Source: Sphingomonas sp. IBVSS2 (lineage in GTDB: Bacteria; Pseudomonadota; Alphaproteobacteria; Sphingomonadales; Sphingomonadaceae). From it: 64,000 nt of DNA. This document shows, in pieces, positions 41,712-54,416 of the stretch. The stretch is taken from NCBI RefSeq assembly GCF_002127225.1, contig NZ_NFUR01000007.1, positions 1-64,000 of the forward strand, read 5' to 3'. Both the position numbers and the translations under genes were made by a program. The notes beneath the pieces are model-generated. The model saw nothing but the letters and a program-made list of their open reading frames with translations. It was not told where the DNA came from and ran no database searches. The first letter of the stretch is position 1. Every line of letters begins with the position of its first letter.

Positions 41712-42359
41712 TTGACCACCACCGCCGCAACCTTGCCGTCCAGGGCCACGCCCTGGTCCGTCCGCATCGCCTGGATGATCCTGGCCATCCTCTGCCTGGG
41801 GATCGCCTTCTATTCCGCGCATTATCTGCTGCATCCGCCCCGCAAGCCGGCCGAGGCACTGCACAACCCGCTAGGGGTTCCCTGGCTTTTCGTGCATGTC
41901 GCCGGCGCGGTCGTTGCGCTTGTGCTGGGTTCGTTTCAATTCCTGCCCGCCCTGCGCCGGGGCGCGATTCCGCCGCACCGCTGGATCGGCCGGCTCTATG
42001 TGATGGGATGCCTGGTCGGGGGCGCGGCGGGGCTGGTCCTGGCGCCCGGATCCTCGGCGGGCCCGATCGCCTCGACGGGCTTCGGCAGCCTCGCCATCGT
42101 CTGGATCGCCGTGACTCTCCTGGGCTGGCGCGCGGCTGTGCAGGGCCGCTTCGCCGTGCATCGCCGCTGGATGATCCGCTCCTGGGCGCTCACGCTCGCG
42201 GCGGTCACCCTGCGGCTCTACCTGCCGCTGGTCATGGTCTTGGATCTGCCGTTCCTGCCCTGGTACCGCGCCATCTCGTTCCTGGCCTGGGTTCCGAACC
42301 TGGTCGTGGCGGAGCTTTGGCTGCGGCGCACGGGCGCGCGGGGCCAGGCCGGTTCATGA
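41712..42359 (+). CDS. DUF2306-family membrane protein
   Basis: A 215-residue protein with six to seven transmembrane helices. The conserved His and Arg residues HVAGAVVALVLGSFQFLPALR, HRWIGRLYV and HRRWMIRSW are typical of DUF2306 proteins, perhaps haem or quinone binding. It starts with TTG at 41712, seven bases after GGAGG. It is divergent from the membrane LytTR gene, which could regulate it. Such LytTR/DUF2306 pairs may form a sensing unit, but this is inference. Confidence 0.75.
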   Translation: MTTTAATLPSRATPWSVRIAWMILAILCLGIAFYSAHYLLHPPRKPAEALHNPLGVPWLFVHVAGAVVALVLGSFQFLPALRRGAIPPHRWIGRLYVMGCLVGGAAGLVLAPGSSAGPIASTGFGSLAIVWIAVTLLGWRAAVQGRFAVHRRWMIRSWALTLAAVTLRLYLPLVMVLDLPFLPWYRAISFLAWVPNLVVAELWLRRTGARGQAGS

Positions 42360-42488
42360 CGTCGCCGCCCACCGGCAGGGCGCCCGGAATGTCCGGCGTG
42401 ATCGGATAGCATAATGGCGCGATCCGATACTGATCTCCCGGCGTTCGTCCCATAAATTGGCGCTCATCACGAAATTGGGAAGCGCAAG

Positions 42489-43307
42489 ATGACTGGAACG
42501 ATCCTCATCACCGGAACCTCGAGCGGCCTTGGCCGTGCCACGGCCAGGCTCTTTCAGGCGAAGGGATGGAACGTCATCGCGACGATGCGCGACCCCGCGT
42601 CCGAAACGGAGTTGACGCAGCTTGCCAATGTCCTCGTCACCCGCCTCGACGTTCAGGACGTCGCGTCGATCGCCGTCGCGGTGAACGCCGGTTTGGCAAG
42701 GTTCGGGCGTATCGATGCTCTCATCAACAATGCGGGCTACGGCGCTTTCGGTCCCCTCGAGGCAACACCCCTGGAGAATATGCGTCGCCAGTATGACGTG
42801 AATGTCCTCGGCCTCATGGCAACGACCAAGGCCCTTTTGCCGCATTTTCGGGCAAATCGCAGCGGCGCTATCGTCAACATCTCGTCGATGGGCGGGCGGA
42901 TCGCCTTTCCGAGCGGCACGCTCTATCACGGCACCAAGTTCGCGGTGGAAGGGCTTTCCGAAGCGCTGCAATATGAGCTCGCGCCCCTCGGCATCCGCGT
43001 GAAGATCGTCGAGCCCGGCATGATCGCCACGGATTTCACCAGTCGGTCTGTCGAATACAACAACGAGCCGGAACTTGCTGAGTATCAGCCCCTTATTCAG
43101 AGCATGGGGCTTCTTGTGAGTTCGTTGTATGAGCACGCGTCGTCGCCAGAGGTGATTGCGGAAGTTGTTTACGAAGCGACCACGGACGAGAGCGACCGGC
43201 TCCGTTATGCTGCCGGCGCGGATGCGGAGCATCTCCTCGCCGCGCGCTACGCATCGAGCGACGCGGAGTTCTTCGCTGCGTTGAAAGCGCAAGTCGGGAT
43301 GGTCTAA
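42489..43307 (+). CDS. Short-chain dehydrogenase/reductase
   Basis: A 272-residue classical SDR. The NAD(P) motif TGTSSGLG (8-15), NNAG (80-83), the catalytic Ser in NISSMGG (about 132) and the YHGTK pair (Tyr146, Lys150) are complete. The substrate is unknown. The AraC-type regulator gene follows after 23 bases and is probably co-transcribed. The codon use seems somewhat less GC-rich than in neighbours, so the pair may be acquired. Confidence 0.9.
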   Translation: MTGTILITGTSSGLGRATARLFQAKGWNVIATMRDPASETELTQLANVLVTRLDVQDVASIAVAVNAGLARFGRIDALINNAGYGAFGPLEATPLENMRRQYDVNVLGLMATTKALLPHFRANRSGAIVNISSMGGRIAFPSGTLYHGTKFAVEGLSEALQYELAPLGIRVKIVEPGMIATDFTSRSVEYNNEPELAEYQPLIQSMGLLVSSLYEHASSPEVIAEVVYEATTDESDRLRYAAGADAEHLLAARYASSDAEFFAALKAQVGMV

Positions 43308-43330
43308 GTCGTCGCGCGCGAGAAACCGGA

Positions 43331-44320
43331 ATGGCCCCATCGGACACCTACGCACTCGACACGACCTGGTGGATGGTCCTCAGAGACCTCGGCATCGTCG
43401 CGGCCGACGTGCTGCGACGCGCCGGCCTGCCGGAGGATCTTCCGCGACTTCCCTCGGTTCGCCTCCTGCCCGATGAATATCACCGCTTCTGGAACGGGAT
43501 GGAGGCGGAATCGGGCGATGAACTTCTTCCGCTGCGGGTCTGCGAAGCGATCCGCAGCGAAGCTTTCTCGCCGGCGCTCTTCGCCGCACTGTGCAGCCCG
43601 AACCTCGCAACGGCTGTCCGCCGCATCGCGCAATATAAGCGGCTGATCGCGCCGATGCGCCTCCAGGTGTCGGAGGGGCATGACGGGATGACGCTGGAAC
43701 TCCTGTGGACCTGTGCGTCCCGGCCGCCGGATTCCCTGGTCCTGATGGAACTGCTCTTCTTCGTGTCGCTTGCCCGCATGGGCACGCGCGAGGCGGTGAG
43801 GCCGGCCGCAGTAACGACGACCATCTTGCCCTCGCCGATCGCCCCCTATGAAGCGTTTCTGGGCGCGAGCCTGAAACGCGGCGCGCGCCACCGGCTCGTC
43901 TTCGACGCGGCCGATGCGAGCCGGCCTTTCCTGACCTCGAATGCGCGGATGTGGGAAACGTTCGAGCCGCATCTGCGCCAGCAGCTCGCCGAACTCGATG
44001 GCGCGGTCACGATGTCGCAACGCGTTCGTGCGGCGCTTCTCGAAGGGATCCCGAGCGGGCGTATCTCCATCGAGGCGATCGCCGGGAAACTCGCGATGAG
44101 CAAGCGGACCTTGCAACGGCGCATCGAGTCCGAAGGTGCCAGCTACCAGCAACTCCTGGCGGGGACGCGGGAGGCGCTGGCGCATCATTACCTGATGAAG
44201 ACGGCCCTGCCCCTGGCGGAAATCGCGTTCCTGCTCGGCTTCGACGAGCCGAATTCCTTCTTTCGGGCCTTCCGGGCATGGACCGGAAGAACCCCCGAGG
44301 ATGTGCGCCGTTCGGGTTGA
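43331..44320 (+). CDS. AraC-family regulator with N-terminal arabinose-binding-like domain
   Basis: A 329-residue regulator. Residues about 20-200 match the AraC_binding_2/OruR-type ligand domain, and the C-terminal 90 residues hold two helix-turn-helix motifs (ISIEAIAGKLAMSKRTLQRR and LPLAEIAFLLGFDEPNSFFR). It lies directly after the SDR gene on the same strand, an arrangement often seen for regulators of the adjacent reductase. The effector is unknown. Confidence 0.9.
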   Translation: MAPSDTYALDTTWWMVLRDLGIVAADVLRRAGLPEDLPRLPSVRLLPDEYHRFWNGMEAESGDELLPLRVCEAIRSEAFSPALFAALCSPNLATAVRRIAQYKRLIAPMRLQVSEGHDGMTLELLWTCASRPPDSLVLMELLFFVSLARMGTREAVRPAAVTTTILPSPIAPYEAFLGASLKRGARHRLVFDAADASRPFLTSNARMWETFEPHLRQQLAELDGAVTMSQRVRAALLEGIPSGRISIEAIAGKLAMSKRTLQRRIESEGASYQQLLAGTREALAHHYLMKTALPLAEIAFLLGFDEPNSFFRAFRAWTGRTPEDVRRSG

Positions 44321-44374
44321 AGCCTGCCGGTGGGGAAGGCGGGGAAGGCGGCTGAGGGAATATGGGTCCCCAAG

Positions 44375-44944
44375 CTAGTCCTGCAGCCGCAGCGCCACGT
44401 CGCTCATGAAGCGCGCATCGTCGCCCGCCGCCAGCCAGGGTGCTTCCGCGGCGATGGCGCCGAGCATATCGGCAAGCGGCTCGATCTCGCTCTTGGCATA
44501 ATTGCCCAGCACATAGCCGTGTACCCGGTCCTTGTGGCCGGGATGGCCGATGCCGATCCGCACGCGGCGGAAATCGGGGCCGATATGCTTGTCGGCCGAG
44601 CGCAGGCCGTTATGCCCCGCGGTGCCGCCGCCACGCTTCACCTTCACCTTCATCGGTACCAGATCGAGCTCGTCGTGGAACAGGGTCACGTCCTCGGGGG
44701 CGAGCTTGTAGAAGTCCATCGCCGCGCGCACGGCGCGCCCGCTCTCGTTCATGAACGTGCCGGGCTTGAGCAGCAGGATCTTCTGGTTGCCCACCCGGCC
44801 TTCGCGCACCCAGCCCTGGAACTGCTTCTTCTCGGGCGAGAAGCCATGGGTCTCGGCAATGGCGTCGACCGCCATGAAGCCCACATTGTGCCGGTGCATC
44901 GCATATTGCGGGCCCGGATTGCCCAGGCCGACCCAGAGCTGCAT
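44375..44944 (-). CDS. pth: Peptidyl-tRNA hydrolase
   Basis: A 189-residue enzyme that recycles stalled peptidyl-tRNA. The N-terminal GLGNPGPQYAMHRHNVGF contains the catalytic His19, and the FHDELDL and GHNGLRSADKHIG segments are typical. It is the second gene of the rplY-pth pair, which is transcribed on the minus strand. A strong hairpin lies between the two genes. Confidence 0.95.
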   Translation of the reverse strand: MQLWVGLGNPGPQYAMHRHNVGFMAVDAIAETHGFSPEKKQFQGWVREGRVGNQKILLLKPGTFMNESGRAVRAAMDFYKLAPEDVTLFHDELDLVPMKVKVKRGGGTAGHNGLRSADKHIGPDFRRVRIGIGHPGHKDRVHGYVLGNYAKSEIEPLADMLGAIAAEAPWLAAGDDARFMSDVALRLQD

Positions 44945-44962
44945 CGCATGTTCCTGAAAACG

Positions 44963-44999
44963 AAAATCGCCCCCGCACCTAGGATGCGGAGGCGATTTT
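44963..44999. terminator. Strong hairpin between rplY and pth
   Basis: AAAATCGCC (44963-44971) pairs with GGCGATTTT (44991-44999), extended by CCGCA/TGCGG inside. T-rich tails are present on both strands. It probably reduces read-through from rplY into pth, so pth may depend partly on its own promoter. Confidence 0.8.
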
Positions 45000-45025
45000 T
45001 TGAACCGGTAAGTTCGGAGGCGGGA

Positions 45026-45643
45026 TTACTCGCCTTCGCCCTCGGCGGCAGCCTCGGTCTGGGTGGTGTCGCCTTCGCTCGACTTGAGCGCCGACGGGGC
45101 AACCACGGTCGCGATGGTGAAGTCGCGATCGGTGATCGCCGGGGTCGCGCCCTTGGGCAGGGTCACCGCCGAGATGTGCAGCGAGTCGCCGACTTCGAGG
45201 CCCTTGAGCGAGATCTTGATCTCGTCGGGAATCTCGGCCGCGTCGACCACCAGTTCCAGCTCGTGGCGGACGACGTTCAGCACGCCGCCGCGCTTGATGC
45301 CGGGGGCCGCTTCCTCGTCGGTGAAGACGATCGGCACGTTCACGTGCACGGTGGCGTGCTCGCTGATGCGCAGGAAGTCGGCATGGACCGGACGATCGGA
45401 GACGGGGTCGAACGCCACGTCCTTGGGCAGGGTGCGCTCGCCGCCGATCATCACGACCGAGTTGAAGAAGTGCCCGGTCATGAGCAGCTTCGTCAGTTCA
45501 CGCTCGGAGACGTGGATGCTCTTGGGATCCTGCTTGTTGCCGTAGATCACGGCGGGGACGCGGCCTTCACGACGAAGCGAACGGGAGGCTCCCTTGCCAA
45601 CCTGCTCGCGCGCCTCGGCCGACAGCGTAAGCGTATCGCTCAT
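45026..45643 (-). CDS. rplY: 50S ribosomal protein L25/general stress protein Ctc
   Basis: A 205-residue protein binding 5S rRNA. It has the N-terminal L25 domain (LSAEAREQVGKGASRSLRREG, then VPAVIYG) and the longer C-terminal TL5/Ctc domain (about 100-190), ending in an acidic tail. The ATG at 45643 (MSDTLTL) has GGAACGAC upstream; an upstream TTG is less likely. Confidence 0.95.
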   Translation of the reverse strand: MSDTLTLSAEAREQVGKGASRSLRREGRVPAVIYGNKQDPKSIHVSERELTKLLMTGHFFNSVVMIGGERTLPKDVAFDPVSDRPVHADFLRISEHATVHVNVPIVFTDEEAAPGIKRGGVLNVVRHELELVVDAAEIPDEIKISLKGLEVGDSLHISAVTLPKGATPAITDRDFTIATVVAPSALKSSEGDTTQTEAAAEGEGE

Positions 45644-45759
45644 GTGTCGTTCCAATTCGCTAGTGTTGTATCAATGCAACCGGCCAGGCCTCCAGGGATG
45701 ACCCTGGCACGGAAGGCGCGCGCATAGCGGGGGGCTGGGGGAAAAGCAAGGCGACTCTA

Positions 45760-45790
45760 ATTCCTCCCCGAGACGAGCTCGGGGAGGAAT
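45760..45790. repeat. ATTCCTCCCCGAG palindrome
   Basis: Perfect 13-bp arms ATTCCTCCCCGAG and CTCGGGGAGGAAT enclose five bases. The sequence resembles the right hairpin of the element at 10634-10755. It lies seven bases downstream of the AHSA1-type gene stop on the minus strand and may act as a transcription stop. Confidence 0.75.
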
Positions 45791-45796
45791 GAACGC

Positions 45797-46279
45797 CTAC
45801 AGAAGCGCCGGCAGCACCGCTTCGAGCTTCTCGAAGCTCTGGCTCCAGCCTTCCTTCATGCCCGCCAGCGCCGGCAGCATTTCCGCGCTCGCCTGCAGCA
45901 CCACCGTGGTCATGTGCATGCGCGTGCCGCCTTCGGGCGCGTCGGTGAAGGCCATGCTGGTGCGGTGCTCGATGCCCCAGCTGCCGTCCGCGCCCTGGAA
46001 GGCGCGCAGGACCATGACCAGGCGATCCGGACGGTCCACCACTTCATATTCGCCGTGCACCGGGTTGGTGCCATAGGGCTCGGGCCCGCGCATATCGAGG
46101 CGGATCCTGCCGCCCGGCCGCGCGTCGCTCTCGGCGAAGGGCACGTCGAACTGATGCGGCCCCCACCAGCGGGCGAGATGCTCGGCCTTGGTCATGCAGT
46201 CGAACACCAGGTCGCGCGGGGCCGCGAAGATGCGGTCGATCGTCACTTCATAGCCGACACCGATTTCGGTCGTGGTCAT
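45797..46279 (-). CDS. SRPBCC/AHSA1-type protein
   Basis: A 160-residue START-like domain protein. The AHSA1 signature is visible in FAAPRDLVFDCMTKAEHLARWWGP and near the end in GMKEGWSQSFEKLEAVL. Members bind hydrophobic ligands or act as enzymes; the role here is unknown. The start overlaps the ArsR gene stop as ATGA, so the pair is translationally coupled and most likely controlled by the ArsR protein. Confidence 0.9.
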   Translation of the reverse strand: MTTTEIGVGYEVTIDRIFAAPRDLVFDCMTKAEHLARWWGPHQFDVPFAESDARPGGRIRLDMRGPEPYGTNPVHGEYEVVDRPDRLVMVLRAFQGADGSWGIEHRTSMAFTDAPEGGTRMHMTTVVLQASAEMLPALAGMKEGWSQSFEKLEAVLPALL

Positions 46280-46608
46280 TTGCTCTCTCCATTGCGTTGC
46301 AGTTCAGCGAGATACGCGTCGAGGTCGTCGAACTTGGCGTCCCAGAAGCGGCGATATTCGGCGAGCCACTCGCTCGCCGCCTTGAGCGCGGCGGGCTCGA
46401 GCCGGGCCGGGCGCTGCTGCGCGACCCGGCTGCGCGAGATCAGGCCCGCATGCTCGAGCACCTTCAGATGCTTGGTCACCGCCGGCCCGCTCATCGCGAA
46501 GGGCTGGGCGAGTTCGCCCACCGAAGCCTCGCCCAGGGCCAGCCGCGCCAGGATCGCGCGGCGGGTGGGGTCGGCCAGGGCGGCGAAGGTGTTGCTCAGT
46601 CGGTCCAT
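46276..46608 (-). CDS. ArsR-family repressor
   Basis: A 110-residue winged helix protein (LADPTRRAILARLALGEASVGELA, then SGPAVTKHLKVLEHAGLI). It lacks the ELCVCD metal box of ArsR/SmtB sensors, as is usual for ArsR proteins paired with SRPBCC genes. A palindrome upstream of the start is a good operator candidate, so self-regulation is likely. It is the first gene of a two-gene operon. Confidence 0.92.
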   Translation of the reverse strand: MDRLSNTFAALADPTRRAILARLALGEASVGELAQPFAMSGPAVTKHLKVLEHAGLISRSRVAQQRPARLEPAALKAASEWLAEYRRFWDAKFDDLDAYLAELQRNGESK

Positions 46609-46618
46609 ATCTAACTCA

Positions 46619-46634
46619 TCGGTTATCTAACCGA
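46619..46634 (-). promoter_or_regulatory. Candidate ArsR operator
   Basis: TCGGTTATCTAACCGA is a perfect 7+7 palindrome 11 bases before the ArsR start. On the minus strand the motif GTTAGATA occurs twice, 17 bases apart, around it. The AT-rich stretch from 46609 to 46647 contrasts with the rest of the region and probably contains the promoter. Confidence 0.6.
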
Positions 46635-46696
46635 TCAGTTATATTAAGCCGCGGGCGATGTCAATCCGGCGGTGACCCAGCAGGCTTTGGTGTCCG

Positions 46697-47581
46697 TCAG
46701 GGGCGGACGCGCTCCACCTTGAGGCCGCGCTTGGCCAGCTCGGCCTGCACGCTGGCCTCGCCCGCCAGGTGCCCGGCGCCCACCGCCATGAACACAGTGC
46801 CGGGCCGCGCCATCCGCCGCTGGATCCAGTCGGCCCAGTTGCGGTTGCGGCGGACCAGCAGCGCCTCGGTCACTTCGGGCGCGCTTGCCATGTCCTCGTT
46901 GACCAGCTTCGCCAGCCCGTCGGCATCGCCCTTGCGCCAGGCGGCGACCGCCCGGTCGATCTTGCTGCCGGCCCGGGGCAGGTCGTCGATCGTCTCGATC
47001 AACAGCTTGCGCTGGGCGGGCAGGGGCAGGGCATCGAAATAGCCGAGTTGCTGGCGCGCGGTCTCCAGTCCCTCGATCCGCTTGCCCCCGGCCTTGGCGG
47101 CATCGGTGAGCACCCGCTCGGCGCCCTGCTTGTCGTCATAGCCGAGCCGGCGGAGCGGCATCACCGAGAGCAGGGTTGCGGCCAGCCAAGGCTCGGCGCG
47201 GTCGAGCGAATCGGGGGCCATGCCATATTCGGGCAGCGCCGCGCGCATCCGGGCCGCCTCTGCCGGGGGCAGCTGTTCGGGCAGGGGCGGGCCGCCCTGC
47301 GCGGTGCCGAGCTCGGCGACGATCTTCTGCATCTCGGCATCGGGTGGCATCACCAGCTCGAGTACCAGCGTGTCGGACTTGTCGAACGCCTGCTTCACCC
47401 CGCCCCGGAACCAGGCGATGCCGGGCTTGAGCACGTGGACGGTGCCGAACAGATAGAGGGTGGTATCGTCGTCCTTGACCACCCAAAGCGCCGGATCGGC
47501 CTGCTCGGCCGGGGCGGGCGGCTGCTGCCCGCAGCCCCAAAGGGCCAGTGCCAGCAATGCGGGGAGCAGGCGGCGGATCAT
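46697..47581 (-). CDS. TraB/GumN-family lipoprotein
   Basis: A 294-residue protein with a lipobox (LALWGC, cysteine at about 17). The paired family motifs are LYLFGTVHVL near the N-terminus and FMAVGAGHLAGEASVQAEL near the C-terminus, which carry conserved His and Glu residues of a proposed metal-dependent protease fold (TIKI/TraB). The start at 47581 (MIRRLL) fits the signal peptide; a Met five codons upstream is an alternative. It is divergent from glyQ. Confidence 0.85.
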   Translation of the reverse strand: MIRRLLPALLALALWGCGQQPPAPAEQADPALWVVKDDDTTLYLFGTVHVLKPGIAWFRGGVKQAFDKSDTLVLELVMPPDAEMQKIVAELGTAQGGPPLPEQLPPAEAARMRAALPEYGMAPDSLDRAEPWLAATLLSVMPLRRLGYDDKQGAERVLTDAAKAGGKRIEGLETARQQLGYFDALPLPAQRKLLIETIDDLPRAGSKIDRAVAAWRKGDADGLAKLVNEDMASAPEVTEALLVRRNRNWADWIQRRMARPGTVFMAVGAGHLAGEASVQAELAKRGLKVERVRP

Positions 47582-47697
47582 GGGGCTTCCGATCATCGCC
47601 AACCGGTAGCCGCGAACCGCGTCCCGATCCAGCGCCGCGGCGGTGCGGGATTGACCGGCATTGACCGGCAGAAGGGGAGACGCCAAAGCGCGAGGCT

Positions 47698-48587
<890 letters not shown>

Positions 48588-48591
<4 letters not shown>

Positions 48592-50627
48592 GCGCCGTGA
48601 CCGAAGACTTCCTGCTCGAACTCCGCTCGGAGGAAATTCCCGCCCGCATGCAGGAAAAGGCGCGCACCGATCTGGCCGCGCTGTTCGAGGCGCGGCTGAA
48701 GGCGCTCAACCTGCCGTTCGAGAGCATCGAGAGCTATGCCACGCCCCGCCGCCTCGCGCTGATCGTGCGCGGCGTGGCCGCGATGACCGCGGCCGCCAGC
48801 GAGGAGCGCAAGGGCCCCCGCGCCGATGCGCCGGCCCAGGCGATCGAGGGCTTCCTGCGCTCGACCGGGCTCAGCCGCGAGCAGCTGGTGGAGCGCGACG
48901 ACGGCAAGGGCGGCAAGCTGCTGTTCGCGGTGATCGACCGGCCCGGCATTGCCGCCGGCTCGGTGCTCGCCAGCGCGATCACTCATGTCGTCACTGCCTT
49001 TCCCTGGCCCAAGTCGATGCGCTGGGGCGCCGCTTCGGAATCGACCGAGAGCCTGCGCTGGGTGCGTCCGCTCCAGGGCATCATCGCGCTGCTCGGCGAC
49101 AGGCTGGTGCCGGTGGAGATCGCCGGGGTGCAGAGCGCCTCGGTAACCGTCGGCCATCGCTTCCACCATCCGGGCGGGATCACGATCGGCTCGGCCGCGG
49201 ATTATATCGAGAAGCTGCGCGCCTGCCATGTGATCGTCGACGGCGCCGAGCGCCGCAACATCATCGCGCTGGGCGCCAAGATGGCGGCGCAGAAGGCCGG
49301 CCTGGCGCTGATCGAGGACGAGGGGCTGCTCTACGAGAATGCCGGCCTCACCGAATGGCCGATGCCGCTGCTCGGCCGCTTCGATCCGGCGTTCCTCGAC
49401 GTGCCGCCCGAAGTGATCCAGCTCACCGCGCGGGTGAACCAGAAATATTTCGTCTGCCGCGACGCGGCGGGTGCGCTTGCCAACGCGTTCGTCTGCGTGG
49501 CGAACATCGACGCGACCGACGGCGGCGAGAAGATCGTCGAGGGCAACCAGAAGGTGCTCGCGGCGCGGCTGAGCGATGCGCGCTTCTTCTACGAGACCGA
49601 TCTGAAGACCCGGCTCGAGGCGCTGACGCCCAAGCTCGGCAAGATCGTCTTCCACGACAAGCTGGGCACGGTGGCCGACAAGGTCGACCGCGTGGCCAAG
49701 CTGGCGCGGTGGCTGGCGGAGCAGGGGATCGTCAAGGCGGATCCCGACCAGGCCGAGCGCGCCGCGCGCCTCGCCAAGGCCGATCTCGTCACCGGCATGG
49801 TCGGCGAGTTCCCCGAGCTCCAGGGCCTGATGGGCGGCTATTACGCCGCCGCCCAGGGCGAGCCGGCAGCGGTCGCCGAGGCGATCCGCGATCACTACAA
49901 GCCGGTCGGGCAGGGCGATGACGTGCCGACCGCGCCGGTTACGGTGGCGGTGTCGCTGGCGGACAAGCTCGACAGCATCACGGCATTCTTCGGCGTCGAT
50001 TTGAAGCCCAGCGGCTCCAAGGACCCCTTCGCGCTCCGCCGCTCGGCGCTGGGCGTGATCGCGTTGATCCTCGACAACGGCCTGCGCTTCCCGCTTGCCA
50101 CGTCGGTCAACCAGGATGTGCTCGACTTCTTCGCCGACCGGCTCAAGGTCCAGCAGAAGGAAGCCGGCGTCCGCCACGACCTGATCGACGCGGTGTTCGC
50201 GCTTGGCGGCGAGGACGATCTCGTCCGGCTGCTCGCCCGGGTGAAGGCGCTCCAGGCGTTCGTCACGTCGGAAGAGGGCCGGAATCTGCTCGCCGGCTAC
50301 AAGCGCGCCGCCAATATCCTCAAGAAGGAGAATTGGGTCCCCGGCGAAGTCGCGGATACCGGCATCTACGAGGCAGAGCCCGCCGAATCCGCGCTGATCG
50401 CGGCGCTCGACGCAGCCGAGCCCAAGGCCGAGGCGGCGATCGCGGCCGAGGATTTCGAAGGCGCGATGGCTGCCCTCGCCTCGCTCCGCGCGCCGATCGA
50501 CAGCTTCTTCGACGACGTCACCGTCAACGATCCCGACGCGCAGAAGCGCAACGCCCGCCTCGCCCTGCTCGCCCGCATCCGCGACGCGGTGAACAATGTC
50601 GCCGATTTCTCCAGGATCGAGGGATGA
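48588..50627 (+). CDS. glyS: Glycyl-tRNA synthetase beta subunit
   Basis: A 679-residue tRNA-binding subunit. It begins with DFLLELRSEEIPARMQ and contains LTEWPMPLLGRFDPAFLDVPPEV, GGYYAAAQGE and a C-terminal anticodon-binding part ending NVADFSRIEG. The ATG at 48588 overlaps glyQ. The length is normal for alphaproteobacteria. It is followed by a coupled hypothetical gene. Confidence 0.96.
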
Positions 50628-51103
50628 GCGCAGCGGGGCAGGGGCTTCCGGTTTCGCCGGAACTCTTCGCCGCGCTGTTCCTGCTGGTCTTCCCCTTCTT
50701 CTGGCTCGCGATCATCGCCCTGGTCGCGAACCAGGGATGGCGCAAGGTCGCCCGCGCCTATCCCGCGACGTCCGATCCGCCCTATTCCGCGCGGCGCTGG
50801 CGCTTCGTGTCGCTCAACATCGGCGGATCGCTGCGCTCGCCCAACTATGCCTCCTCGGTCCAAGGCTGGACGTCGGAATCGGGCTTCTGGCTGCGCCCCT
50901 TCCTGCTTTTCCGCCCCTTTCATCCGACGATCCACGTGCCCTGGACAGGCGTGGAGTCGGTCGAGCGCGAACGCAGGCTGGTGGGCGAACGGGTGCGCGT
51001 GAAGCTTGCGGGCGAAGTGCCGGACCTGTTGTTCGTCGGCGCGCTCGGCCATGCGCTCCTCGAGCGCCAGCGGGACAAGACGGGATCGGCAAAAGGCCAA
51101 TGA
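50624..51103 (+). CDS. Hypothetical membrane-anchored protein
   Basis: A 159-residue protein with one transmembrane helix (about 14-36) and a soluble C-terminal region rich in aromatic and basic residues (FWLRPFLLFRPFHPTIHVPW, then VERERRLVGERVRVKL). I do not recognise a family. Its ATG overlaps the glyS stop by four bases, so it is made with the synthetase. The 140 bases before ppdK hold only a short TTACC/GGTAA dyad. Confidence 0.65.
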   Translation: MSAAGQGLPVSPELFAALFLLVFPFFWLAIIALVANQGWRKVARAYPATSDPPYSARRWRFVSLNIGGSLRSPNYASSVQGWTSESGFWLRPFLLFRPFHPTIHVPWTGVESVERERRLVGERVRVKLAGEVPDLLFVGALGHALLERQRDKTGSAKGQ

Positions 51104-51243
51104 CCCCAGGATTTACCCTTGGTAACCGGTGTCTTCGAAACTTGTCCCCAACCCAAGCAAATCTTGCGGTATGACAACGTAGTCAGCGGGTTTCCCCCTG
51201 TTCGCACCTGCGGTAGGCGGCCCCAACGAACGAAGGGCTTTGC

Positions 51244-53906
<2,663 letters not shown>

Positions 53907-53907
<1 letters not shown>

Positions 53908-54416
53908 TGCTCGCGGTTGCGCTGCTGCTGGCGCAGGCAGACCCGGCGGAAGCACTCCGCCAGGAACTGCTCGCCGCCGGTAGCGCGACCGCGGTGCTCC
54001 AGCGCCGTTGCGCCGTTCCGATCCGCGCCGAGGTGGATCGGGCGGAGCGGAAATCGCCCACCGCCGAGCAGCGCGCGCATCTGGAGGTCGGTCCCGACGA
54101 GCCCGTCGCCTATCGCAGCGTCGTCCTGAGATGCGGCGCGGCGGCGCTGTCGATCGCGGAGAACTGGTATGTTCCCGCGCGGCTCACCCCTGAAATGAAC
54201 GCCGCGCTGGCCGGTGACGCGCCCTTCGGCGCGGTGATCCGTCCGCTGGCGCCCAGCCGCCGCACCCTCGGTATAGCCACCCGGCGCGAGGATGCATCGG
54301 TCGCCCCCGATGTCGTGCGGCAAAGGGCGATCGTGCTGGACGGGCAGGGCCGGCCGCTGGCCGAGGTGGTCGAGAATTACACGCCCGCGCTGCTCGGCCT
54401 GCCCGTGCGGCGCTAG
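53907..54416 (+). CDS. UbiC/UTRA-fold-like protein
   Basis: A 169-residue protein starting with ATG at 53907 across the ppdK stop. The central YRSVVLRCGAAALSIAENWYVP and the GRPLAEVVENYTPALL segment resemble the chorismate lyase/UTRA ligand-binding fold. The N-terminus (MLAVALLLAQA) looks like a short signal peptide, so it may be exported, which would be unusual for a chorismate lyase. The function is uncertain. Confidence 0.6.
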
